From assembly GCF_011752975.1 (NCBI RefSeq), contig NZ_VWWP01000002.1, positions 496,001-560,000 of the forward strand: a stretch of DNA of 64,000 nt. The letters are read 5' to 3'. The stretch comes from Chryseobacterium sp. Tr-659. Its GTDB lineage: Bacteria; Bacteroidota; Bacteroidia; Flavobacteriales; Weeksellaceae. Position numbers and translations under genes: made by a program. The notes under the pieces were generated by a model. The model was not told the origin of the DNA. It saw only the letters and a list, made by a program, of their open reading frames with translations, and did not search any database. This document shows positions 55,611 through 64,000 of the stretch, one piece after another (the first letter of the stretch is position 1; each line of letters begins with the position of its first letter).

Positions 55611-55670
55611 ACTAATCGAAAACTGCTGCTGGAAACATATATTTTGAGTACAGAATATGACTTTGTAAAG

Positions 55671-55697
55671 CTCCTCTCCAGAGGAGGGGGATTTTTA
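55671..55697. repeat. GC-rich palindrome, possible repeat core
   Basis: CTCCTCT-CC-AGAGGAG (55671-55686) followed by GGGGATTTTTAGG. It stands out from the AT-rich surroundings, and resembles the element at 53695. Confidence 0.4.
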
Positions 55698-55858
55698 GGT
55701 CTTCAATTGGAAATATTATATTGCTGTAAAAGCTTATTCTTATTTAATTATTGTAGTTAAACACCTCCACAACTCCTTACTTATAAACCCTAAGTAGACA
55801 TTATCCCGCTGTTGATATATAGATTTCCTTATATTCTTCACTGATTATTGAATTTTGG

Positions 55859-55873
55859 TTAACGATACGTTAA
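55859..55873. promoter_or_regulatory. Perfect 15-bp palindrome before the SusC-like gene
   Basis: TTAACG-ATA-CGTTAA, 10 bp before the ATG. GAATTTTG (55850-55857) just upstream is a one-mismatch -7 element, so the palindrome would overlap the transcription start. Confidence 0.45.
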
Positions 55874-55882
55874 AAAAAATCA

Positions 55883-58800
55883 ATGATTATGAAATACAAG
55901 TTAAAGCTTTTAAGTGCCGGAGTTGCTTTTTTCATGGGAGGCGAAACCTGTCTCGGTCAGGAAAAGCAGGATACTCTTAAAACACAGAACATCGAGGGAA
56001 TTGTTGTGACTGCACTGGGGATTAAAAGGGAAAAGAGATCTTTAGGTTATTCTACTCAGGAAGTGAAAGGAGAGGATATCAATAGAAATCCAACTACTAA
56101 TTTCCTGAATAATCTATCGGGAAAAGTGGCAGGTCTTGAGATCAGACAGTCTACAAATTTCGGGGGATCCGTAGATGCAGTATCCAGAGGTTATAAATCT
56201 ATTTTAGGGGATAACCAGGCCCTTTTTGTAGTGGATGGTGTTCCTATTATCAACCGAAATATCAACTCCAGTGTTCAGCAAAATGGATTTGGGGGATATG
56301 ATTACGGAAGTCCGGTTTCTGATATCAACCCTAATGATATTGAAACCGTGAATGTATTAAAAGGAGCTGCTGCAACAGCTTTATACGGCTCAAGAGCTCA
56401 AAACGGGGCAATCATTATCACCACTAAGAAAGGGAAGAAGAATTCTCAGGGAATCGGGCTGGAATACAGTGGAAGTTTTACAATTTCCAGCATTGATCGA
56501 TCTACTTTTCCCGAATATCAGACACAATATGGACAAGGTTATTTAGGAAATAATGTTATCCCTTTCCAAAACAGTCTTCTGATGCCTTCCTGGTATGATG
56601 CTTCTTACGGATTGGCTTATGATCCTAATCTTATGGTATGGCAGTATGATGCATTTATCCCGGATTCTAAAAACTTTGGAAAGCAAACTCCATGGGTTAT
56701 GGCTAAAAACGGACCCATTACTTTCTTTGAAAAAGCAATCAACCAAACCAATAATATTGCACTGAGCGGAGGAAACGACCGTACAACATTCAGATTAAGT
56801 TATTCAAATACCCGGGCAACAGATATTATGCCTAATTCATTTTTATCAAAGAATAACTTCGGGGGTAATGCTTCTTACAAGATTACGGATAATCTTACGG
56901 CAACTATTTTCGCCAACTATATTGTACAAAGTACCAAAGGCAGAAATACAACAGGATATGGAGACAATATTATGGGGAATTTCAGGCAATGGTGGCCTAC
57001 GAATGTTGATATTCAGTATCAGAAATATCTGTATAAGACTTTCGGGAAAAATTATACATGGAATATCAATTCGCCGGATGATCTTACACCTGCTTATTGG
57101 GACAATCCTTATTTTACGCGATATGAAAATTACCAGAATGATAAGCGGGAGCGTTTTGCAGGAAATTTCAGCCTCAGCTATGATCTTTCAAAAAGTATAA
57201 ATATTCTGGGAAGGATAGGAACTGACGGATATAGCATGATCACTGAAGAAAGAAGAGCAATTGGATCTATTCCTGCATTTTTCAGTTTTAATCCTATAGA
57301 ACAGCCTTCAGGATATGCCGTAACCAACCTCCGTTTTACAGAAACCAATTATGACCTGATTGCCACTTATAAAAAGAATATTACCGAAGATTTAAATGTT
57401 CAGGCTTTGTTAGGGGGAAATATCAATGTACAGACCAGTTATTCGAATGCACAAACAACTACCGGCGGGCTTTATATTCCGAGGCTTTATACCATTTCGA
57501 ACTCTGTGGCTACTCCTGCAAAACCCATCACCACAGATACTTCCAAATATATTTACGGAGCTTTCATCCAGGCTTCCTTAGGCTATAAAAATACTTATTA
57601 TCTGGAAGGAACCTTCAGAAGAGATCAGTCTACGGCATTACCAAAAGAAAAATCAGCATATTATTACCCATCTGTTTCAGCAAGTGTGGTATTTTCCAAT
57701 CTGTTGAAACAGCAATGGCTGAGCTTTGGGAAATTCAGAGCTGCCTATGCGGAAGTAGGTTCAGACACGAATGCAGACCAATTGAGAAACCGTTATATTG
57801 TACAGGCATCCTTTGAAAACAATCCTGTTTACGCTTATAATACATCATTGAGAAACGCAGATCTCCTTCCTCAGAAACTTAAAAATTTTGAGATAGGAAC
57901 CAATATGCAGTTTTTTAAGAACAGATTTGGTTTTGATCTTGCGTGGTTCCGGAATAAAGCATTTGACCAGATCCTTCCGCTCCCGGTATCATTAGCAACG
58001 GGTTCTGCAGCAAGCATACAGAATACCGGAGAACTTACCACGAAAGGAATTGAATTGTCTGTGAATATAACTCCTTTGAAATTGACTGATTTTAGTTGGG
58101 AAGTAGGGCTCAACTGGTCAAATCCTAAAACTAAGGTCACAGCACTTCGGGAAGGGGTTGAAAATATTACCATAGGAAGTTTACAAGGAGGAGTCAGTAT
58201 TAATGCTCCGCTCAATGAAGATTACGGAAGCATATGGGGTTCTGATTATGTTTATGATCCTAATGGGAATAAAATTGTTGGAAGAAATGGAGCTTATCTT
58301 ATTACTGATGATTCCAATCACAATTTCGGAAGCTTTCAACCGGATTTTATTGCCGGATTGAATAACTCTTTCACTTATAAAAACTTTAATCTTAGTTTCC
58401 AGATCGATTGGAAAAAGGGAGGGAAGATATTCTCTCTGGATCAGTATTATGGCACAGGCACAGGGCTTTATCCTGAGACAGTAGGTTTGAATGATCTCGG
58501 AAATCCTGTGAGAAATACTCTTGCTAACGGTGGTGGCGTTATTCTGCCCGGGGTGATGCAGGATCCTAATAATCCGGGACATTATATTCCGAATACCATC
58601 AGACTTGACCGGTCTATTTCCAGCCAGTTTTTAGGCACAGATCCTCCGGTAGCCGCATTTATCTATGATGCCAGCTTTATAAAGCTAAGACAGGTATCAG
58701 TTTCTTACACTTTTAACAATCAATTTTTAAAAAATACAGGAATTCAGAGTCTTACTCTAGGTTTTGTAGGAAGCAATCTCTGGATCATTCATAAAAACCT

Positions 58801-58912
58801 TCCATATGCTGATCCTGAAGCGGGGCTTTCTTCGGGAAGCATTCAGGGGTATCAATCGGGAGTTATGCCTACTACAAGAAATTTCTCATTCAATCTGAAA
58901 GTTAATTTTTAA
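55883..58912 (+). CDS. SusC/RagA-family TonB-linked outer-membrane protein
   Basis: A 1009-aa receptor. Starts at 55883 or 55889. After a signal peptide the plug has the SusC-type motifs ALGIKREKRSLGYSTQEV, NNLSGKVAGLEI, NQALFVVDGVPI, and NVLKGAAATALYGSRAQNG. It has no CarboxypepD-like domain at the N-terminus. The barrel ends in NF. Binds and imports oligosaccharides or peptides together with the lipoprotein encoded 11 bp downstream. Confidence 0.95.
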   Translation: MIMKYKLKLLSAGVAFFMGGETCLGQEKQDTLKTQNIEGIVVTALGIKREKRSLGYSTQEVKGEDINRNPTTNFLNNLSGKVAGLEIRQSTNFGGSVDAVSRGYKSILGDNQALFVVDGVPIINRNINSSVQQNGFGGYDYGSPVSDINPNDIETVNVLKGAAATALYGSRAQNGAIIITTKKGKKNSQGIGLEYSGSFTISSIDRSTFPEYQTQYGQGYLGNNVIPFQNSLLMPSWYDASYGLAYDPNLMVWQYDAFIPDSKNFGKQTPWVMAKNGPITFFEKAINQTNNIALSGGNDRTTFRLSYSNTRATDIMPNSFLSKNNFGGNASYKITDNLTATIFANYIVQSTKGRNTTGYGDNIMGNFRQWWPTNVDIQYQKYLYKTFGKNYTWNINSPDDLTPAYWDNPYFTRYENYQNDKRERFAGNFSLSYDLSKSINILGRIGTDGYSMITEERRAIGSIPAFFSFNPIEQPSGYAVTNLRFTETNYDLIATYKKNITEDLNVQALLGGNINVQTSYSNAQTTTGGLYIPRLYTISNSVATPAKPITTDTSKYIYGAFIQASLGYKNTYYLEGTFRRDQSTALPKEKSAYYYPSVSASVVFSNLLKQQWLSFGKFRAAYAEVGSDTNADQLRNRYIVQASFENNPVYAYNTSLRNADLLPQKLKNFEIGTNMQFFKNRFGFDLAWFRNKAFDQILPLPVSLATGSAASIQNTGELTTKGIELSVNITPLKLTDFSWEVGLNWSNPKTKVTALREGVENITIGSLQGGVSINAPLNEDYGSIWGSDYVYDPNGNKIVGRNGAYLITDDSNHNFGSFQPDFIAGLNNSFTYKNFNLSFQIDWKKGGKIFSLDQYYGTGTGLYPETVGLNDLGNPVRNTLANGGGVILPGVMQDPNNPGHYIPNTIRLDRSISSQFLGTDPPVAAFIYDASFIKLRQVSVSYTFNNQFLKNTGIQSLTLGFVGSNLWIIHKNLPYADPEAGLSSGSIQGYQSGVMPTTRNFSFNLKVNF

Positions 58913-58923
58913 AAACTATTACA

Positions 58924-60363
58924 ATGAAAAAATCGATTATAATAAGCTCATTATTTGCTTTATCACTCATAGCATGTACTTCGGATGATGTGAATCTTGA
59001 TTCTCATGTGGCTTATGATATGTCTGCAGAGCCTCTGCTTACCTATGCGGAAAAGGAACTGAGTGACTATATGAACACACCCAGTGTCAATGAAAATAAT
59101 TTTCGTCTTATCATGCAGTATTGGCAGGAAGTTACCTATGTAAACGAAAGTAATTATAATTTTACAGCAAGGAATGTTTCCAATAATGTATGGGCTGATA
59201 ATTATGTAAATGTTCTCAATAACCTGAATAAAGCAAAAGAGCTTATTGAAAAATACCAGCCGGGGCCTTCTGAGCTGAATGCCTGGCCGGCTAAGAAAAA
59301 AAATCAATTGGCAGTTTTGGATATCTTATCTGTATATGCCTTTCAGACCTTAACGGATACTTTTGGAGATATTCCTTACAGCCAGGCACTTAATCAGGCA
59401 AAGTTTCCGCTTCCTGTCTATGATGATGACAGGCAGATCTATGAAAATCTCATTACACGTCTGAAAGCAGATCTCAATAATCTTGATGAAGAAGCTGGAA
59501 CATTCGGATCGGGAGATATTATTTACGGTGGAGACATCGGAAAATGGAAAAAATTGGGAAACTCTCTGCTTCTGAAACTGGGAATTGCTCTTTCAGATGT
59601 AGATCCTGCTCTCGCTCAATCCAGCATCAATACTGCCATATCAGGGGGAGTTATCACTGATGAATCTCAGAGCGGATTATTCCGCTATCTTCCCGAAACA
59701 CCCAATTTCAATCCGCTGTACGAAAATCTTGTGAACAGTGGGAGAAATGACTTTTTTGGAGGAAAACCTTTTATAGACTTTCTGAATACTACTTCCGATC
59801 AAAGGGTTACAAAATATTTCAGAGATGTACACGGCGAGTACATTGGACAGGTCATTGGTTCAGGAGGAAATTTCTCTGATTTTTCTGCTCCGGGAATTTT
59901 CGCCTATATTCCTGTAACTGCCGGAAATCTTATGACTTACACAGAGGTTTCCTTTTATCTTGCCGAGGCAGCTGCAAGATTTGGAATTGGAGGGAATCCT
60001 GATGCCTTATATCAAAATGCTGTTCAGGCTTCATTCCGGGAATGGGGACTTTCTAACCAAAATGCACTGGATTATCTTGCTGATCATCCTTACAACCCAT
60101 CAAACTGGAAAAAATCAATCGGAGAACAGGCCTGGGTTGCTCTCTACAATCATCCGGTGGTATCCTGGAATTTTTACAGACGATTAGATTACCCCGTTTT
60201 ACAGGCTCCTCCCACTGCTATTGCCAATGCAGACGGAAAAGTACCGGTAAGATTACAATATCCCACACTTGAAGCTACAACCAACGGAACCAATTATGCT
60301 AAAGCTGCCACAGCAATAGGAGGAGACAGGCTTACCACTAAGGTTTTCTGGGATAGTCATTAA
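58924..60363 (+). CDS. SusD/RagB-like lipoprotein
   Basis: A 479-aa lipoprotein with lipobox LIAC (about residues 15-18). The body has the features of the SusD-like group 2 family: an N-terminal TPR-type helical part (ELSDYMN, NFRLIMQYWQE, NNLNKAKELIEK), KKNQLAVLDILSVYAFQTLTDTFGDIPY, and a C-terminal EQAWVALYNHPVVSWNFYRRLDYP. Works as the surface lid of the SusC-like receptor. Confidence 0.92.
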   Translation: MKKSIIISSLFALSLIACTSDDVNLDSHVAYDMSAEPLLTYAEKELSDYMNTPSVNENNFRLIMQYWQEVTYVNESNYNFTARNVSNNVWADNYVNVLNNLNKAKELIEKYQPGPSELNAWPAKKKNQLAVLDILSVYAFQTLTDTFGDIPYSQALNQAKFPLPVYDDDRQIYENLITRLKADLNNLDEEAGTFGSGDIIYGGDIGKWKKLGNSLLLKLGIALSDVDPALAQSSINTAISGGVITDESQSGLFRYLPETPNFNPLYENLVNSGRNDFFGGKPFIDFLNTTSDQRVTKYFRDVHGEYIGQVIGSGGNFSDFSAPGIFAYIPVTAGNLMTYTEVSFYLAEAAARFGIGGNPDALYQNAVQASFREWGLSNQNALDYLADHPYNPSNWKKSIGEQAWVALYNHPVVSWNFYRRLDYPVLQAPPTAIANADGKVPVRLQYPTLEATTNGTNYAKAATAIGGDRLTTKVFWDSH

Positions 60364-60446
60364 TCAATTGACAAACTATAATACATTCTCTTTTTTTAAC
60401 TTTTACCAAATTAAATTTTTCATATCAATAATTTTGTTCGACTCTT

Positions 60447-60483
60447 GAGAGGCTGATTTCATACAGAATCAGTCTCTTTTTTC
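60447..60483 (+). terminator. Terminator after the SusD-like gene
   Basis: AGAGGCTGATT pairs with AATCAGTCTCT (one wobble) around a short loop, followed by Ts. Confidence 0.8.
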
Positions 60484-60619
60484 ATTAATAATCAAAAGAC
60501 ATCGGGTATCAATTCATAGATTATACCTCTTCATTGGTAGATGTTTTTTCCATATCCTTTTCTGTTTATTGAAATTTGTTGAAGAAACACAGATTTATAC
60601 AACATTAAGTATCAAAAGC

Positions 60620-60817
60620 ATGAGAGCGCCACCAATACAGAGACAGACGGGAATATTTTTGTTAATACTGATGATAGAAATTATCCTGTTCAGCTGCAAA
60701 AGAAACGAGGATCACTTTGCAGAAATTATAAAAAAAGATATTACAGTTACAGCAGATGACAACAATAATGTGCAGGAGATTCACGAAATACGGGTGGAAA
60801 TGATAGGAGGTTATTGA
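60620..60817 (+). CDS. Small predicted lipoprotein
   Basis: A 65-aa protein from the ATG at 60620 (the longer frame starts with TTG). A hydrophobic segment ends in the lipobox LFSC (about residues 23-26), followed by about 40 hydrophilic residues. No family recognised. It follows the SusCD unit but lies beyond its terminator. An imperfect inverted repeat (TTGGCTTAA, 60900-60908, and TTAAGCCAA, 60924-60932) lies downstream. Confidence 0.5.
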   Translation: MRAPPIQRQTGIFLLILMIEIILFSCKRNEDHFAEIIKKDITVTADDNNNVQEIHEIRVEMIGGY

Positions 60818-61029
60818 TGAGGTTCAAAATATTGAATATTTAGAAAACTTAATAAGTTATAACGTGGTTGGTTTATTATTCGAAATGTTGAATAATGGTT
60901 TGGCTTAATGATCAGCAATGGTCTTAAGCCAATTTCTTTTAAAGGAATTTGGAATTTTAAAAACCGATTTCGAAATAAAATACATACCTTCACTTTTATT
61001 TTTTCATTGCAATTGAATCCATCGGAAAT

Positions 61030-61530
61030 ATGTTAACAGATATTATTAAACCTGATCTTAAAGTACTTTTTTGCGGTATTAATCCCGGGTTAAAATCATC
61101 AGAAGACGGTCATCATTTTTCAGGAAGAAGCAACCGTTTCTGGAAGGTTCTTCATCAGTCCGGTTTTACCTCTTATCAAATAGAAGCTGTTAATGATACC
61201 TCTATCTTAGACTTTGGATGCGGGCTTACAACCGCTGTTGCAAGAGCTACCTCCCGTGCTGACGAACTTTCAAAAGAAGAATTTGACGATGCTCTCGAAA
61301 GTTTTACAATAAAGATCAAGGAATTTCAGCCCCAATATATTGTGTTTCTTGGGAAGGCTGCCTATAAAGCATTTTTCAAAAAGAAAGAAATCCCATGGGG
61401 AAAACAGCCGGAAGATCTATGTGGGTCCCGGATCTGGGTTCTTCCTAATACCAGTGGTTTAAACCGAGGCTTTTCTCTTGAGGATCTTGTTACTTCTTAT
61501 AAGGATTTCTATCAGGCTATTCAGGAATAA
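61030..61530 (+). CDS. mug: Mismatch-specific uracil/thymine DNA glycosylase Mug
   Basis: A 166-aa DNA repair enzyme. The active-site block FCGINPGLKSS (residues 14-24) contains Asn18, as in E. coli Mug, followed by NRFWKVL. The DNA-intercalation loop region is seen in VLPNTSGLNRGF (compare NPSGLSR of E. coli). Excises U or T opposite G. Convergent with the MPG gene; the two coding sequences overlap by 14 bp. Confidence 0.93.
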   Translation: MLTDIIKPDLKVLFCGINPGLKSSEDGHHFSGRSNRFWKVLHQSGFTSYQIEAVNDTSILDFGCGLTTAVARATSRADELSKEEFDDALESFTIKIKEFQPQYIVFLGKAAYKAFFKKKEIPWGKQPEDLCGSRIWVLPNTSGLNRGFSLEDLVTSYKDFYQAIQE

Positions 61531-62134
61531 TTACTTTATTAGGCTTACTCACATATTGATTTCCTTTCACAAAGAAACGCCATGGAAGAAGGGCGTCTTC
61601 CTGTGCATAAGCAACCCCGATACGTGGTGATGCTATAATTTCTTCGGGATTATACCGGATACCCTGATCTTCAATCCAGATTTCATTCTCTGTCAAATCT
61701 TTTTTATTGAAGGAGCGGTCAATTCCGAGAGCTTTTGCTGCAGAACCGGGCCCTGAAGAAATAGCAGGCTTAGAAGCTGGCATATTTCGTCTCAACTCCA
61801 TGAATTCTTTACCTTCTAATGGTTCAATCGCCCTGATCAGAACGGCATGCGGTTCATTTTCAACCGAAGTGACAATATTGAAAAGATGGTGAATTCCGTA
61901 GCACAAATACACATAAGAAATACCTCCATGACTGTATAAGGGTTCTGTACGAATTGTACGTCTGGCTCCGTATGCATGGGATGCTTTATCATATATTCCG
62001 TTATAAGCTTCGGTTTCTACTATGATTCCTCCGGTAATATCGCCGTTGATTTCGGTAAACAAAACTTTTCCGAGAAGATCTTTTGCCAGAAAAAGGACAT
62101 CCGGGTTTGAATAGTAGGAGAGAGGAAGTTTCAA
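61517..62134 (-). CDS. DNA-3-methyladenine glycosylase (MPG/AAG type)
   Basis: A 205-aa enzyme starting with TTG at 62134, at which the conserved domain already begins (LPLSYYSNPDVLFLAKDLLGK). The catalytic Glu lies in IIVETEAYNG, followed by DKASHAYGARRT and the conserved SYVYLCYGIHHLFNI. Excises 3-methyladenine and other damaged purines. Its end overlaps mug on the opposite strand. Confidence 0.92.
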   Translation of the reverse strand: MKLPLSYYSNPDVLFLAKDLLGKVLFTEINGDITGGIIVETEAYNGIYDKASHAYGARRTIRTEPLYSHGGISYVYLCYGIHHLFNIVTSVENEPHAVLIRAIEPLEGKEFMELRRNMPASKPAISSGPGSAAKALGIDRSFNKKDLTENEIWIEDQGIRYNPEEIIASPRIGVAYAQEDALLPWRFFVKGNQYVSKPNKVIIPE

Positions 62135-62249
62135 AATTGGTGGTTTTAGAATTCTTCCCTCAAAAATAGGGATAATTTCCGTTAAATAGAAGAGCTGGAA
62201 GCTGAATGCAATACATTATTTTATAGATTAATTCTGACAGATTGTACAT

Positions 62250-62284
62250 AAAAACAGCAAAGTCCCACATTCCTGTGAGACTTT
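62250..62284 (-). terminator. Terminator of the DPP-IV-like gene
   Basis: Minus strand: AAAGTCTCACA pairs with TGTGGGACTTT around a 4-nt loop, then TTTTT. 11 bp past the stop. Confidence 0.83.
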
Positions 62285-62294
62285 GTTCTTGATC

Positions 62295-64000
62295 TTATTT
62301 TCCTCCCGGAGGACAGTGTTCTTTTAAATATTTTGTAAACAATGTTGCCAGGTGCAATGATGTTCCTTCTCCTTCATCAATAGAGTGCGTTCTGTTAGGA
62401 TAAGACATCAGCTGGAATTGTTTATTGTATTTTACCAGCTCATTGATATATACCTCCGTATTTTGGTAATGTACATTATCATCACCGGTTCCGTGAACAA
62501 GTAGTAGGTTTCCTTTCAGGTTTTTAGCGTAAGCCAATGGAGAGCCTTTTACAAAATCTTCTCTGTTTTCCTGAGGAAGTCCCATATAACGTTCCTGATA
62601 GATATTATCATAAAACAACTGATTGGCAACCGGAGCAATGGCAATTCCCGTCTGGTAAATATCCGGATATTGTCCTAAAAGGTTCAGGGTAGACGAACCT
62701 CCGCCGCTCCAGCCCCATACGGCAACTCTTGAAGTATCAATGTAAGGCCATTTTGCAAATAAAGCTTTGGCACCCATTGCCTGATCACGGATATTCAGCT
62801 GACCTATTTTACGATAGATGGATTTTCTCCATTCACGACCTCGTGGAGCAGGAGTTCCGCGGTTTTCAAGGGAAACATATAAATAGCCGTCTTCCGCCAT
62901 GTCACCAACATATAATTGGTTCCAGCCTGTATAGAAGCTATCTGTTACTGTTTGCAGTGCAGGTTCTCCATAAACTGTGAAGACAATCGGATACTTCTTA
63001 TTAGGATCAAAATTTTTAGGCTTTACCACCCATCCGTCTAAGGTAACTCCATCCTCAGTAGTCACCTGGAAGAATTCTGTTTTGGACCTGGCCGGATCTG
63101 CTTTTTCCGATCTTTTGGCAGCTACAAGCTCTTTATGCTCAGGAAGTGATATTACGGTACCTATAGAATATGCATTCACATTGTCATTCATAAACATAGC
63201 AATTTTTCCATTAGGTGATATTGTATATTCATTAGACCCTGTGTAGTTTTCAGGAGTTATTTTCTGTGCTTTTCCTCCTTTCATGTTCACTTTATACAGG
63301 TATTTTTGAGTTGCATTATTTGGAGAAGCTAAAAAGTAAATTTGTTTGTTTTTAACATCAAAAAATTCTGGTTGTATAACATCGAAAGCATCTTTTGTAA
63401 TCAATGTTTCTTTACCATTCATATCTATTTTATAAATATGTCTCCATCCGTCTTTCTCAGAGAGCCACAAGAACTCTTTTCCATCTTCGATCCAGTCCCA
63501 GCCGCTTGGGTCATTATCGTTCCATCTGGATTTTATATCGATCCATGCGGCATCTGTTTCTGTGTGAATAGTCTTGCTGCTTCCGGAGCCGGCGTCTGCA
63601 ATGATAATTTTACTCTGATTCTGTTTTCTGTTCAATTGTTGCAGAATAACGGATTTAGAATCCAGCACCCATTCCATTCTTGGAATATAATTTTGAATTT
63701 CATCCCCTTGAAGATTAGCTTTCTTTGAAGATTGGGAAGCAAGATCATAAAACCAGATACTGCATCCTGAAGGATTTTCACCGGCTTTTGGATATTCTAC
63801 AGGAACAGTAAACGAATAAAGGCTGTCTGTATTATTGATCATCAGAAAGTTTTTCGTTCCTCGCGCATCCAGTTTCCAGTAGGCAATTTTACTTCCATCA
63901 GGAGACCATCTGAAACCATCCTGAGCACCGAACTCCTCTTCATATACCCAGTCAAAAGTACCATTAATCATTCCATCTGTGCCATCATTGGTAATTTTGG
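62295..64000 (-). CDS. Dipeptidyl peptidase IV-like S9 peptidase (5' end missing)
   Basis: The frame is open to the edge of the window, so the N-terminus lies beyond 64000. The visible part begins within the propeller, with the substrate-amine-binding glutamates in DWVYEEEFGAQDGFRWS. The catalytic domain holds the nucleophile in WGWSGGGSSTLNL (SGGG instead of the commoner SYGG), Asp in GTGDDNVHYQN and His in NRTHSIDEG. Removes dipeptides, usually X-Pro, in the periplasm. Confidence 0.92.
   Translation of the reverse strand, partial: KITNDGTDGMINGTFDWVYEEEFGAQDGFRWSPDGSKIAYWKLDARGTKNFLMINNTDSLYSFTVPVEYPKAGENPSGCSIWFYDLASQSSKKANLQGDEIQNYIPRMEWVLDSKSVILQQLNRKQNQSKIIIADAGSGSSKTIHTETDAAWIDIKSRWNDNDPSGWDWIEDGKEFLWLSEKDGWRHIYKIDMNGKETLITKDAFDVIQPEFFDVKNKQIYFLASPNNATQKYLYKVNMKGGKAQKITPENYTGSNEYTISPNGKIAMFMNDNVNAYSIGTVISLPEHKELVAAKRSEKADPARSKTEFFQVTTEDGVTLDGWVVKPKNFDPNKKYPIVFTVYGEPALQTVTDSFYTGWNQLYVGDMAEDGYLYVSLENRGTPAPRGREWRKSIYRKIGQLNIRDQAMGAKALFAKWPYIDTSRVAVWGWSGGGSSTLNLLGQYPDIYQTGIAIAPVANQLFYDNIYQERYMGLPQENREDFVKGSPLAYAKNLKGNLLLVHGTGDDNVHYQNTEVYINELVKYNKQFQLMSYPNRTHSIDEGEGTSLHLATLFTKYLKEHCPPGGK

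Noticed and set aside
60900..60932. Terminator of the small lipoprotein gene
   Set aside because: The inverted repeat TTGGCTTAA/TTAAGCCAA has a 15-nt spacer and no proper T run.

Overview
The window looks like chromosomal DNA of a flavobacterium, most likely Chryseobacterium or a close relative in Weeksellaceae. It is AT-rich. It encodes SusC/SusD-type outer-membrane pairs, several TonB-dependent receptors, a type IX secretion tail, a GLPGLI-family protein, a short 288-aa primary sigma factor and T6SS subtype-iii components (TssN). Two promoters fit the Bacteroidetes pattern TTG-N19-TAnnTTTG. No rRNA, tRNA, CRISPR array or intact insertion sequence was seen.

Layout. 1-2.5 kb: end of a copper-handling operon (multicopper oxidase with an outer-membrane CopB-like tail, DUF3347 lipoprotein, haem-binding protein). 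2.6-11.2 kb, minus strand: GLPGLI protein, S9 peptidase, FAD monooxygenase, GNAT acetyltransferase, two unknowns, rpoD and an S1/P1 nuclease. 11.5-14.6 kb: a three-gene T6SS-iii fragment (tssG-tssN-tssK). 14.7-19.8 kb: PLP enzyme and unknowns. 19.9-34.5 kb: a lanthipeptide gene cluster with its own Fur/Zur-type regulator. 34.7-37.7 kb: aldo/keto reductase and ClC channel. 37.9-45.3 kb: OmpR-type two-component system followed by TSUP, COG4705, TonB receptor and PAP2 phosphatase genes. 45.5-51.7 kb: secreted glycosidase-like protein, M1 peptidase, SDR and FAD dehydrogenase. 51.8-53.6 kb: rhodanese, TlpA and DoxX-like proteins. 53.9-60.8 kb: LytS/LytTR regulators and a SusC/SusD pair. 61-64 kb: two DNA glycosylases and a truncated DPP-IV peptidase.

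The main discovery is at 19.9-34.5 kb. A Fur-family protein with Zur-like cysteines is divergent from an ABC ATPase. Then follow two DUF3526-type permeases, a siderophore-type TonB receptor, a 64-aa precursor with a double-glycine leader and a His/Cys-rich core, a LanC-like cyclase, a split LanB dehydratase and a C39-peptidase ABC exporter. Seven copies of a 15-bp palindrome (consensus TGCAACAATRTTGCA) lie in the four control regions of this cluster. Two promoters have the same architecture to the base: one box on the -33 TTG and one starting in the -7 element, with centres 38 bp apart. The LanC homologue lacks three of the residues that normally hold catalytic zinc. Together this suggests a metal-starvation-induced lanthipeptide, possibly a zincophore, made by a zinc-independent cyclase, exported, and recaptured by its own TonB receptor. 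That function is inference; the genes and operator boxes are visible in the sequence.
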